DNA of 64,000 bases, taken from the NCBI GenBank assembly GCA_963708645.1, contig CAVPTA010000006.1:62001-126000 (forward strand), in the 5' to 3' direction. The translations under genes were made by a program, and so were the position numbers. A model generated the notes under the pieces. That model saw only the letters and a list, made by a program, of their open reading frames with translations, was not told where the DNA came from and did not search any database. The first letter of the stretch is position 1; each line of letters opens with the position of its first letter. Below, in pieces: positions 1-7,772 of the stretch. The DNA comes from RYN-133 sp963708645. GTDB taxonomy: Bacteria; Actinomycetota; Actinomycetes; Mycobacteriales; Jatrophihabitantaceae.

Positions 1-1266
1 ATCGAGCATCGCCTCGTACTCGCGTGCCTTGGCGAAGAACGCGTCGACCTTCGGGCCCGTGATGCCGGCGGTGGCGAAGTACCCGCTGTCGTAGCGCAGG
101 CTCGTGAAGAAGTACTGATCGCGGAAGTACGGTCCGGCGTCCTTCAGCGGAAGCGCGGCCTCATCGAGGTAGTGCATCGCCGTCTTCTCGTCCCCGCGCG
201 CGATCGCGAGTTCGGCGAGAGTGCCGAGTACGTAGTGACTCTCCGGAACGAGCTTGTGCGCCTGGACCATGTTCTGTGCGGCTGCGTCGTACTGATGATT
301 GAGGATCTCCATGAACGCCAGGTCGTTGTAGAGAACGCCGGTTTTCACATCGGCCACGTCGAGCGCAGCCTTGTCGGCCAGCTCGGCCTTCACCCACGCC
401 TTCTTCGCAATGGGATTGCCCGAGAACACCCCGTAGTAGAAGTACGCATTCGCCAGTTGCGACCAGGCCTCGCCGTAGTCGGGACAGTCCGAGAGGGCAC
501 TGTTCAACTTTGCCGCAGCATCGACGTAGTGCGTCAACACCATGTCGGCGTTTGCTGCGGCTGCGGTGTTGATGCAGTCCTCGGTGGGCGCGGTGATGCC
601 GGTCAGCTGCACCTGCAGCAGGCGCGCACCACCGACCAGGGTCATCACAATCGCCAGTGCCGTGAACCCGAGTTGCGTGGGTCGGTTACCGAGGGTGAGC
701 GCGAGGCCGAGCAGGAACAACGACAACGCCAGGATGCTGACGACTGCGAGCGCACCGTTGTGTTTCTCGAGCCAGCCCGAACTCTCCTGCGCGTAGGCCG
801 ACGCCAGTTGCGAATCGGCGAGCGACTTCTCGTACAGCTTGTCGGAGTAGTCGTCGGCGGTGGCGCCGGCCGGAAGCCGGGCGCTGAGCTGCTTCGCGAT
901 CGCGGCCGCGCTGTTGGCCTGACGCTGCAACTCGGCATCGACTGTCTTGTCACTCACCTCGAGCTTGTAGACGTGCAGGAACGTCTTGCGCCAGGTGTCC
1001 TCCTTGATGTCGTCCCTGAGCGAGTCGACTGCGCGCAGCTGCGCGTTCGCGGTAACCGACTCCTGCAGGCTCGTCGTCGCCGCCTGTTGGCGCTCGCGCT
1101 GGGTCTCCGACTGGTGTGCGGACCAGATCGCGGCCAGCACGCCGGCGGTGGTCGTCAACATGGTGACGACCAGGATCGCGACCGTGATGATCGCCTTGAG
1201 GCGCGACTCCGGCTTTTCCTCGAGTTGCTCGATCTGCTCGTGCGCCTCGTGCAGCGGATTTTCCAC
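1..1266 (-). CDS. Membrane protein with C-terminal TPR-like repeats (partial, 3' end outside window)
   Basis: Function not recognised. The frame is open to the left edge, so the C-terminus is missing; 422 codons are present. The GTG at 1266 is chosen over the GTG at 1272 because a GGAGG lies seven bases upstream of it. Residues 1-24 are charged and helical. Transmembrane segments are predicted by eye at about 25-48, 171-192 and 198-219, with a roughly 120-residue Gln/Ala/Lys-rich helical stretch between the first two. From about residue 230 onward there are paired helices of TPR style (for example AWSQLANAYFYYG and YDAAAQNMVQAHKL). It follows the gene ending at 1269 with almost no gap, so the two are probably one transcription unit and may form one envelope complex. 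That pairing is inference. Confidence 0.7.
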   Translation of the reverse strand, partial: MENPLHEAHEQIEQLEEKPESRLKAIITVAILVVTMLTTTAGVLAAIWSAHQSETQRERQQAATTSLQESVTANAQLRAVDSLRDDIKEDTWRKTFLHVYKLEVSDKTVDAELQRQANSAAAIAKQLSARLPAGATADDYSDKLYEKSLADSQLASAYAQESSGWLEKHNGALAVVSILALSLFLLGLALTLGNRPTQLGFTALAIVMTLVGGARLLQVQLTGITAPTEDCINTAAAANADMVLTHYVDAAAKLNSALSDCPDYGEAWSQLANAYFYYGVFSGNPIAKKAWVKAELADKAALDVADVKTGVLYNDLAFMEILNHQYDAAAQNMVQAHKLVPESHYVLGTLAELAIARGDEKTAMHYLDEAALPLKDAGPYFRDQYFFTSLRYDSGYFATAGITGPKVDAFFAKAREYEAMLD

Positions 1267-1268
1267 CG

Positions 1269-2003
1269 TCACGCCTCCGCCGACACGAGGATCACGACGC
1301 TGGCGATCAGACACAACCAGCCGGGGACGGCGAGCACGAGCCGTGAAGGCACCGACTTGCCGAGGCGGCCCAGTGTGAGCAGCGCCAGGGCCAGCACGAG
1401 GAACAGCGACAGGTAGAGCATGTTGTCCTCGCTGTGCCGTTCCTGCTCGGCCTTGTCGGCGTACTCGGTCGGGTTCAACGGGCCTTGTTCGGCCTGCGCT
1501 GCCACGTAGTCACGCGCATAGGCCTCGATGTCGAAGTTGCCCTTCGCATCGAGGTAGGCGTAGTCGGAGTCGTTCGAGAACTGCACCTGGGTCTGACACA
1601 GCGTGCCGGCGTCGAGGTCGACCAGCGAGGAACGCGAACCCTGCGGGCCGCACGCGCCGGGGGACAGGATGTTGGCCTCGTTCTGAAGCCGCAGGTAGTG
1701 CTCGTACTCGGACGCCGCTTTTGCCGCAACAGCTTCGGCCTGAGCCTGCACGGCGGTGCGTGCGATCGACGTCGCTACGGAGTCCTGCTCGTAGCGGCTT
1801 GCGCTCGACGCGTGCACCTCGGCACGCCAACCGACGATCGCGCCGAGCACGGATACGACCGCGATCGAGAGCGCGATGATCAGCGCCAGGCGCGTGTGCT
1901 CATGGGCGTCGGCCGGCTCGGTCTCCGCGTGATCCACCGGCGTCGCAGCATCGCGCGGGCGGGGTGGTGGCGGAGTCCATGCCGGCTGGTGCGGCGTCGA
2001 CAT
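1269..2003 (-). CDS. Hypothetical membrane protein, 244 aa
   Basis: Unrecognised integral membrane protein. The N-terminal 35 residues are Pro/Ala/His rich and probably disordered. One transmembrane helix is at about 38-59, then a roughly 130-residue extracytoplasmic-looking domain with two cysteines (SPGACGPQG and GTLCQTQ) that could form a disulfide. Two closely spaced C-terminal helices are at about 195-214 and 222-242. The arrangement (one helix, soluble Ala-rich domain, two helices) mirrors its downstream neighbour at 1-1266, so the pair may be diverged duplicates. The ATG at 2003 is the only good start. No enzymatic motif was seen. Confidence 0.75.
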   Translation of the reverse strand: MSTPHQPAWTPPPPRPRDAATPVDHAETEPADAHEHTRLALIIALSIAVVSVLGAIVGWRAEVHASSASRYEQDSVATSIARTAVQAQAEAVAAKAASEYEHYLRLQNEANILSPGACGPQGSRSSLVDLDAGTLCQTQVQFSNDSDYAYLDAKGNFDIEAYARDYVAAQAEQGPLNPTEYADKAEQERHSEDNMLYLSLFLVLALALLTLGRLGKSVPSRLVLAVPGWLCLIASVVILVSAEA

Positions 2004-2057
2004 GGCCGGGACGATAACAAGTCCAGCACCGGATCCAGCCGCAAAAACAACCCAAGA

Positions 2058-2543
2058 TCAGGCCACTTCGCCGATCGGTTCGCAGATCACGACCGGAATC
2101 GTCCGGTCCGTCCATTCTTGGTAGGACGCGTAGTCGGCATAGAGCTCGAGCAGCCGTGACCAGAGCGCCTCGCGTTCGGCCTCGGCGGCCGTTCGCGCGG
2201 ACATCCGCGTGCGACGCGTCCCGATCTGGATCTCGACCTTCGGGTCGAAAACGAGGTTCTTGTACCACTGCGGATCGTTGGGCAGCCCGCCCTGCGATGC
2301 CACCAGCACGATGCGGTCGTCATCGGCGAGGTAGCACAGCGGCACGGTGCGCGCCTGTCCGCTTGTGCGACCCGTCGTCGTGAGCAGACAGATCGGTACG
2401 CCCTTGCGAACTGCGCTGCCGATGCGCCAGGTGCGCCCCACGCGGCCGCCGGTCGTGCGGTAGAGCCATGTGTTGGCCGCCGACATCACCTTGATCACCT
2501 TCACGGTGCTGGGTTTGTCGAGCCCTTTCGGCTTGGTCTTCAC
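2058..2543 (-). CDS. F420-type nitroreductase / deazaflavin-dependent oxidoreductase (Ddn family)
   Basis: A 161-residue protein of the split-barrel Ddn/DUF385 family, whose members use reduced coenzyme F420 (some use other flavins or haem) to reduce quinones or xenobiotics. The family pattern is clear: TGGRVGRTWR, then LLTTTGRTSGQARTVPLCY, then VASQGGLPNDPQWYKNL and a Val-rich strand with IQIGTRRTRM. The GTG at 2543 is preferred because it overlaps the stop of the upstream SnoaL-like gene as GTGA and the family homology starts there; a longer in-frame extension is not Ddn-like. Coupled translation with the upstream gene is likely. A cofC gene in the same window supports F420 availability. 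The substrate cannot be deduced. Confidence 0.85.
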   Translation of the reverse strand: MKTKPKGLDKPSTVKVIKVMSAANTWLYRTTGGRVGRTWRIGSAVRKGVPICLLTTTGRTSGQARTVPLCYLADDDRIVLVASQGGLPNDPQWYKNLVFDPKVEIQIGTRRTRMSARTAAEAEREALWSRLLELYADYASYQEWTDRTIPVVICEPIGEVA

Positions 2544-2986
2544 GCAGCCCACCGGTTCGCGGTCAGACGCCACGACTGCGGCAACGTCTCCATCGACTCG
2601 TAACTGCGTGTGTAGCCGGTGCGCGCGATGCGCCAGCCCGCGTCGGTGCGTACGTACTCGTCGTCGTAGAACGCTGCGCCGCGCAGCAGCACGCGTTGCT
2701 CGGTGATCAGGACGGTGTCCTGCAGGTACCACGTGCCGGTCGCGTGGTCGGCTGCGACTGTGATCTCGGGATGGTGGACGTGGTGCACGGTGATGATCGC
2801 CGGCCCGAGCGAGGTGCGCATGAAGTCGACGACGGCCTCGCGTCCGGTGAACGCCAGGGTTCCGTAGGACGCAGCGATGTCATCGGTGAGCGTGGCGGCG
2901 AAGTCGTCCCACAATTTGAGGTCGAGACAGCGCGTGTAGCGGTACTTCAACTGCTCGATGTCCCGGATGTCGTCGAGGTGCGGCAC
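2540..2986 (-). CDS. SnoaL-like / NTF2-fold protein
   Basis: A 148-residue protein of the SnoaL_4-type NTF2-like superfamily (cone-shaped alpha+beta barrel found in small dehydratases, isomerases and dioxygenase subunits). Diagnostic features are the N-terminal helix IRDIEQLKYRYTRCLD, the FAATLTDDIA segment, GREAVVDFM, a His pair in VHHVHHPEI and a C-terminal DAGWRIARTGYTR strand. A specific reaction cannot be assigned. Its stop overlaps the start of the downstream Ddn-family reductase by four bases, so the two probably act on the same small-molecule substrate (inference from coupling). Confidence 0.8.
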   Translation of the reverse strand: MPHLDDIRDIEQLKYRYTRCLDLKLWDDFAATLTDDIAASYGTLAFTGREAVVDFMRTSLGPAIITVHHVHHPEITVAADHATGTWYLQDTVLITEQRVLLRGAAFYDDEYVRTDAGWRIARTGYTRSYESMETLPQSWRLTANRWAA

Positions 2987-3019
2987 AGTCCGGACGGTAC
3001 CCCAAAACGAGAACGTGTT

Positions 3020-4279
3020 CTAGTTGACGGCGGCGCCCGCAGGGGCGGCGCCGTCAGCTCCGTCGAGCCATTGCCGCAACCGCTCGTAGACCGCGTGGTC
3101 GTTGAGCAGGTGGAAGTGCGTGCGGCCGCCGATGTGGAAGAGCCGGTCGACCTCGAAGTCGATCCGGCGTACCGCATTGGGACGGCCCGTGCCGTGCGCG
3201 CTGATGTGCTCGACGAGCAGGTCGTGGGCGAAGCGGCCGTCCGGCCGTCGGGCGAGCGTTGCGGACACCATCGAGTAGGCGACGCCGGGCAGCAACGTCG
3301 CTGCGCTCACTCGGTCGGTCGGATCGTCGGGATCGAAATCGTGCCAGTCGACTTCGAGTACCGAACCGTAGCGAAGATCCTTGATGCCGACGCTGCGGCG
3401 ATTGAGCCACGTCGCGATCGGGCGTGTCTCGGGTAGCCGCGCCATCGCGTGCGTGCCCGCGTTGACGAAGCGCTCCAGCGGGGCGCCGAGATGCGGTGCG
3501 CCGAGCCCGACGATGTGCCGCAGCGCCTCGACCCAGGTGAGTTCGCGGTCGGCGGCCAAGTGTGCGGCCGAGCGCACGACCAGCCCGCCCATCGAGTGCC
3601 CGATCAGCGCGATCTCGGTGACCGGCACGGGCCAGCGCTCGACCAGCGTCTCGAGATAGCCGGCGAGCAGCCGGCCGTTCTCAGAGATGTGCAGCCCGGT
3701 GTTGTAGTGCATGTAGAGCGGCGTCCAGGCGCGATCGTCGTGCAGCCGCGAACCGTAGGTCACGTTGCGATCGCCCCACGCCCGCTCTGCGCCGAACCAC
3801 CAGTAGCGATCGGTCTCGCACAGCCCGTGCAGGAACACGACCAGCTTGCCGGTGGGTGCGGCGATGTCGTGGGCGACGTTGCCGGGCATGCGCCGTAGCG
3901 GTCCGTTGTGGGTGCGCACGCTCATGGTCGGTGCCAGTGCCGCGCGTTGTTCGGCCAGGCGATCGCCCCAGAAGCCGCTCAAGGCGCTGAGGGTGAAGTG
4001 CCCCCGCGGAGTGTCGGCGTAGGCGTCGAGGGTGGCCTTGCCGGTCTCGGCGGCGACAGCACCGACGACGGCGGGGACGGTGCGGACGGCGACGCGGCTG
4101 CCGGCATAGGCAGTGGCTGCGATGGCGTCGTGCAACAGGCGTGCGGGACGGGCGGCGGCGCCGAACATCCCGAAGATGCGTCCCGCCAGCGCCTTGTGCA
4201 CGTCGCGCGCGAGCTCGGTCAGCTCGTCCAGCGCGGTGCCGACCAGCGCTCCACTGTCTCGCATCTCGTCCGCGCGCAT
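3020..4279 (-). CDS. Alpha/beta hydrolase, lipase/PGAP1-like
   Basis: A 419-residue serine hydrolase. Residues about 1-120 are helical and Ala-rich, with no clear signal peptide. The hydrolase core begins at KLVVFLHGLCE, where His151-Gly152 is the expected oxyanion-loop motif. The nucleophile elbow is GHSMGG with Ser229. The second half contains GLGAPHLGAPLER, typical of PGAP1 and triacylglycerol-lipase-like enzymes, and a late THFHLLN segment that can supply the catalytic His. Substrate is unknown; lipid ester is the family expectation. It is transcribed alone toward the Ddn/SnoaL pair and is divergent from the dehydrogenase at 4400. Confidence 0.85.
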   Translation of the reverse strand: MRADEMRDSGALVGTALDELTELARDVHKALAGRIFGMFGAAARPARLLHDAIAATAYAGSRVAVRTVPAVVGAVAAETGKATLDAYADTPRGHFTLSALSGFWGDRLAEQRAALAPTMSVRTHNGPLRRMPGNVAHDIAAPTGKLVVFLHGLCETDRYWWFGAERAWGDRNVTYGSRLHDDRAWTPLYMHYNTGLHISENGRLLAGYLETLVERWPVPVTEIALIGHSMGGLVVRSAAHLAADRELTWVEALRHIVGLGAPHLGAPLERFVNAGTHAMARLPETRPIATWLNRRSVGIKDLRYGSVLEVDWHDFDPDDPTDRVSAATLLPGVAYSMVSATLARRPDGRFAHDLLVEHISAHGTGRPNAVRRIDFEVDRLFHIGGRTHFHLLNDHAVYERLRQWLDGADGAAPAGAAVN

Positions 4280-4399
4280 GATCAGACCGTAACGGCAACC
4301 GGCGCGTTGAGTGAATACCTGTGCACTGAAATTCTCTGGCGAATTCCCGGCGGTTCACCGTTCTGGCTGCGGCCTCACCGCCAGTGGCAAGCTGGAGAT

Positions 4400-5842
4400 A
4401 TGACGTTGCCCGCCGGAAGTCCCACCGAGATGTTCGTCGACGGCAAGTGGACGGGAGGCTCGGCCGGATCGTTCGCCGTGCTGAACCCGTCGACGGGGAC
4501 CGAGATCGCCTCGGTGCCGCGGGCCGGCGCCGACGACGTGGCCGCTGCTGTCTCGGCCGCTGCTACGGCGCTGCCCGGATGGGCGTCCGCCCCGCCGCGG
4601 GAGCGTTCGGACGTGCTGCGCCGCACGTTCGATCTGATGATCGAGCGCAAGGAGGAGCTCGCGTTCCTCATGTCGCTCGAGATGGGCAAGTCGCTCACCG
4701 ATGCGCGCGGCGAGGTGGTCTATGCGGCCGAGTTCTTCCGCTGGTTCTCCGAGCAGGCGGTGCGCGTCGGCGGCGAGCTGCGCACTGCGCCGTCCGGGGC
4801 GAACCGCATCCTGACCTTCCGCAAGCCGGTCGGAGTCTCGCTGCTGCTGACGCCGTGGAACTTCCCGGCCGCGATGGCGACGCGCAAGATCGGTCCGGCG
4901 CTGGCGGCCGGGTGCACGGTGGTGTTGAAGCCGGCCGAGGACACTCCGTTGACGGCGCTGCTGCTTGCCTCGCTGCTCGCCGAGGCGGGTGCACCTGCCG
5001 GTGTCGTGAACGTCCTGACGACCGACAAGCCCGGCGACCTCGTCGAGACGGCGCTGGCTGACGAGCGGGTACGCAAGCTGTCGTTCACCGGTTCGACCAA
5101 TGTCGGACGCACGCTGCTGCGCCAGGCTGCCGACCGCATCGTGAACACGTCGATGGAGCTCGGTGGCAACGACCCGTTCATCGTGCTCGACGACGCCGAC
5201 CTCGATGCAGCCGTCGAAGGGGCGATGCTCGCGAAGATGCGCAACGGCGGTCAGGCGTGCACCGCGGCGAACCGTTTCCTCGTGCAGGCCTCGGTCGCGG
5301 CCGACTTCGCGGCGAAGCTGGCCGAGAAGATGGGCGCGCTGGTGATGGGTGCAGGAACAGCCGAGGACACCCAGCTCGGCCCGATGGTCAACGCGCGTGC
5401 TGTCGACGGGATCGCCGACAAGGTCGACCGCACGGTGGCCGCGGGCGCTCAGGTCGTGCTCGGCGGCTCTCGTCCGTCCGGGGAGGGGTTCTTCTATCCG
5501 GCGACGGTGCTCGCAGACGTCCCGCGCGACTCCGCCGCGGCGACCGAAGAGGTGTTCGGACCGGTCGCGCCGATCATCTCGGTCGCCGACGAAGAGGAAG
5601 CGCTCGCGATCGCCAACGACACCGAGATGGGCCTGACCGGCTATGTGTATTCCGGCTCGCTCGCCCGAGGCCTGTCGGTGTCGGAACGGCTCGAGGTCGG
5701 CATGGTCGGCCTGAACCGCGGCCTGGTCTCCGACCCCGCCGCCCCGTTCGGCGGAGTCAAGCAGTCCGGCATCGGCCGCGAAGGCGGCTTCGAAGGCATC
5801 GACGAGTACCTCGAGACAACCTACGTAGCCACGTCCTGGTAG
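4400..5842 (+). CDS. gabD: NAD(P)-dependent succinate-semialdehyde dehydrogenase-like aldehyde dehydrogenase
   Basis: A 480-residue aldehyde dehydrogenase oxidising an aldehyde to its acid, most like succinate-semialdehyde dehydrogenases of the GABA shunt. Visible motifs: the TPWNFPAAMATRKIGPALAAG segment of the Rossmann cofactor domain, VVLKPAEDTPLTA, the catalytic Glu in MELGGND (about residue 253) and the nucleophile Cys in GGQACTAANRF (about 287), then EVFGPVAPI near the C-terminus. The ATG at 4400 follows a GGAG, and the family's N-terminus (MFVDGKWTGG) starts soon after. No GABA transaminase is adjacent, so the exact substrate is inferred. A four-arm palindromic repeat follows at 5901. 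Confidence 0.85.
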   Translation: MTLPAGSPTEMFVDGKWTGGSAGSFAVLNPSTGTEIASVPRAGADDVAAAVSAAATALPGWASAPPRERSDVLRRTFDLMIERKEELAFLMSLEMGKSLTDARGEVVYAAEFFRWFSEQAVRVGGELRTAPSGANRILTFRKPVGVSLLLTPWNFPAAMATRKIGPALAAGCTVVLKPAEDTPLTALLLASLLAEAGAPAGVVNVLTTDKPGDLVETALADERVRKLSFTGSTNVGRTLLRQAADRIVNTSMELGGNDPFIVLDDADLDAAVEGAMLAKMRNGGQACTAANRFLVQASVAADFAAKLAEKMGALVMGAGTAEDTQLGPMVNARAVDGIADKVDRTVAAGAQVVLGGSRPSGEGFFYPATVLADVPRDSAAATEEVFGPVAPIISVADEEEALAIANDTEMGLTGYVYSGSLARGLSVSERLEVGMVGLNRGLVSDPAAPFGGVKQSGIGREGGFEGIDEYLETTYVATSW

Positions 5843-5900
5843 CCCGTTCGACCCCCCGCCCGCCCGCCGCGCCGTTTCCCCACGACCCCCGTCCGCTTTC

Positions 5901-5969
5901 GGCAGTGGTTAGTTACGGCCTCAGTGGTCAGTTACAACTGACCACTGAGGCCTGCAACTAACCACTGCC
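5901..5969. repeat. Four-arm palindromic repeat, copy 1
   Basis: Two nested perfect stems. The outer arms GGCAGTGGTTAGTT (5901-5914) and AACTAACCACTGCC (5956-5969) pair. The inner 16-base arms (5918-5933 and 5936-5951), containing TCAGTGGTCAGTT, pair around a 2-base loop. All four arms are variants of AGTGGTYAGTT. It lies between the dehydrogenase stop and the next gene and could act as a terminator, but the same unit recurs at 6926 and 55203, which marks it as a dispersed repeat. Confidence 0.85.
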
Positions 5970-6061
5970 GGGTGTGTGGGGTGGTGTGGACACAGGGCGC
6001 GCCTTCCACAGGGTGCTGTCGCGCACGGTGCAACGGATTGCGGTCTGCGCACCGTGTCCGC

Positions 6062-6913
6062 ATGACCCGAACGACACACCCCGACCCTCCGGTACGGATC
6101 GCGCGCCGGGCGTGGGTATCGAGCTCGCAAGCGGACAACCTGGCGGGACGTTGCGCCGTGCTGCTCGCCACGTCCGCGCAGGACACGGTGATCGCGTCGA
6201 TGACAGCCGCGCGCCTGCACGGTCTCTGGTTACCTGATCAAGCCGACGATCGCGTCCACGTCGCCACGGCGACTCCTGAGCGTGCCGGACGCCTGATGAC
6301 ACGTAGTCAGCGTCCGGAACTCGTCGCCCATAGATTCCAGCTGCGAAGCGTCGACTTCGAGATGGTCGACGGCCTGCTCGTGACGTCGATAGCGCGTACG
6401 TGGCGTGATCTGGCGAGCGTCCTGTCACTGCCCGATCTCGTCGCGGCCGGCGACAGCGCTCTGCGTGCGGGCGTGAGCCGCGAGGAGCTTGCCGATGTCT
6501 TACGAGCAAGTTCGCGACGGCACAACGCGAAACGCGCCCACGCCGCGCTGGAGTTGCTTGACAAGCGGTCCAGGTCTCGTCCGGAAAGCCATTTACGTGT
6601 CGCGATCAGCGGACCGGACATGCCGCGCTTCGAGGTGAACGTCTCGATCTACCGAAGCGAAGGTGGCTGGCTTGCCGAGCCGGACCTGTCGCTCGAGGAA
6701 GCCCGCCTCGCACTCGAGTACCAGGGCAGCGACCACGGGGAGGTCAAACGAATGCGCAAGGACATCACGCGCTTCACCGATATGCGCCGCGATGAGTGGC
6801 TGACGATCCCGTATGGACCCGCGGAAGTCTTCGGCCAGCCATACCTGATCAAGCCCGAGATCCGACACCTCGTCCGGCTTCGTGCCCCACACCTGCTCGT
6901 CGTGTCCCGCTGA
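6062..6913 (+). CDS. DUF559-type protein with PD-(D/E)XK-like C-terminal domain
   Basis: A 283-residue protein of a family common in actinomycetes: an N-terminal AbiEi-like/helical part followed by a DUF559 endonuclease-like domain. The C-terminal domain shows the nuclease-fold pattern: Glu in SRPESHLRVAI (about residue 180), then AEPDLSLEEARLALEYQGSDH with the Asp, Glu and His of the active-site strand pair. An N-terminal segment (VIASMTAARLHGLWLP) matches the antitoxin-like region of these proteins. The ATG at 6062 is preferred because a longer frame has no family similarity. It is flanked on both sides by copies of the four-arm palindrome. The role (defence, DNA repair or toxin-antitoxin related) is not established. 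Confidence 0.7.
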   Translation: MTRTTHPDPPVRIARRAWVSSSQADNLAGRCAVLLATSAQDTVIASMTAARLHGLWLPDQADDRVHVATATPERAGRLMTRSQRPELVAHRFQLRSVDFEMVDGLLVTSIARTWRDLASVLSLPDLVAAGDSALRAGVSREELADVLRASSRRHNAKRAHAALELLDKRSRSRPESHLRVAISGPDMPRFEVNVSIYRSEGGWLAEPDLSLEEARLALEYQGSDHGEVKRMRKDITRFTDMRRDEWLTIPYGPAEVFGQPYLIKPEIRHLVRLRAPHLLVVSR

Positions 6914-6925
6914 AGCCGACCGCAC

Positions 6926-6996
6926 CGACAGTGGTCAGATCGGACCCTGAGTGGTCAGTTGTATCTGACCACTGAGGACGGAACTGACCACTGTCG
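6926..6996. repeat. Four-arm palindromic repeat, copy 2
   Basis: The outer arms CGACAGTGGTCAG (6926-6938) and CTGACCACTGTCG (6984-6996) are perfect complements. The inner arms around AGTGGTCAG (6950-6958) and CTGACCACT (6965-6973) also pair. It follows the gene ending at 6913 by about a dozen bases and precedes the converging IclR gene, so it could terminate both. It is the same arm family as the copies at 5901 and 55203. Confidence 0.85.
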
Positions 6997-7059
6997 GGAG
7001 CGGAGCTGCGGGAGGGCGGAACTGGGGCGCGAGGGAACGGGGCGAGCCGGGGGAGCGGG

Positions 7060-7746
7060 TCACGCGAGGGCGGAGGCGATGCGCTCGGCCCCGGCCATGA
7101 GGACGGGGGCGAAGCGCGCGCCCGGGGTGCGGCCCAGCCTCTCGATCGGGCCCGAGATCGAAATGGCAGCGAGCAGCGCGCCCGCCGAGGTGAGGACGGG
7201 CGCTGACACGGACGCGACGCCGGCCTCGCGTTGCGCGACCGACTGCGCCCAGCCGCGACGCCGCACATCGGCGAGCAGGCGCGGCGGGAAGTCCGACGAA
7301 CCGTCCGCCGACCATGCGCACAGCACCTGCGCACCGGAACCGGCGGCCAGCGTGAGCCGCGTGCCGACCGGCACCGTCGTGCGCAACCCGGTCGCGCGCT
7401 CGGCCGCCGCGACGCACACCCGCTGCGACCCGTCGCGCCGGTACAACTGCGCGCTCTCGCCACATTCGTCACGCACCCAGGCGAGCACCGGCCCGGCCGC
7501 CGCGACCAATGCATCGGGACGCGTGTGCGCGAGTTCGCCCACGCGCGGGCCGATGACGAACCGACCGTCGACGTCACGCGCGACCAGCCGGTGCACCTCG
7601 AGCGCGACGGCCAACCGGTGCGCGGTGGCGCGTGGCAACCCGGTCACGGCAACCAGTTCGGCCAACGTGCAGGGCTGGTCGGCCACGGCAGACAGGATCG
7701 CCGCACCCTTGTCGAGCACGCCGATACCGCTGCTAAGCTGTCCCAC
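7060..7746 (-). CDS. ltbR: IclR-family regulator of leucine biosynthesis (LtbR-like)
   Basis: A 228-residue IclR-type transcription factor. The N-terminal winged helix includes GVLDKGAAILSAVADQPCTLAE and the recognition segment LPRATAHRLAVALE. The C-terminal effector domain contains ECGESAQLYRRDG and the SVSAPVL/ISISGP strands of the GAF-like fold. The GTG at 7746 gives the family start VGQLSSGIGVLDKG. It is divergent from leuC with only 24 bases between starts, the arrangement known for LtbR of Corynebacterium glutamicum (leucine and tryptophan biosynthesis regulator), so control of leuCD is expected. A much longer upstream frame exists only as an antisense shadow of leuC. Confidence 0.85.
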   Translation of the reverse strand: MGQLSSGIGVLDKGAAILSAVADQPCTLAELVAVTGLPRATAHRLAVALEVHRLVARDVDGRFVIGPRVGELAHTRPDALVAAAGPVLAWVRDECGESAQLYRRDGSQRVCVAAAERATGLRTTVPVGTRLTLAAGSGAQVLCAWSADGSSDFPPRLLADVRRRGWAQSVAQREAGVASVSAPVLTSAGALLAAISISGPIERLGRTPGARFAPVLMAGAERIASALA

Positions 7747-7760
7747 AAAGCGATACTCGC

Positions 7761-7772
7761 ATCTCAAGAGAT
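7761..7772. promoter_or_regulatory. Candidate LtbR operator overlapping the leuC start
   Basis: A perfect short dyad, ATCTC-AA-GAGAT, lies between the divergent regulator and leuC and ends in the leuC initiation codon. The flanks TCCCA (7741) and TGGGA (7772) add an outer partial dyad. IclR regulators bind short dyads beside their own promoter; assignment to LtbR is inference. Confidence 0.4.

Noticed and set aside
172..1416. Long plus-strand open frame of 414 codons
   Set aside because: Antisense to two membrane protein genes with good starts, coupled spacing and hydrophobic helices; its own translation is Arg/Val-rich without domains.
5901..6996. CRISPR array
   Set aside because: The repeats are inverted palindromes around a gene, not regularly spaced direct repeats with unique spacers.
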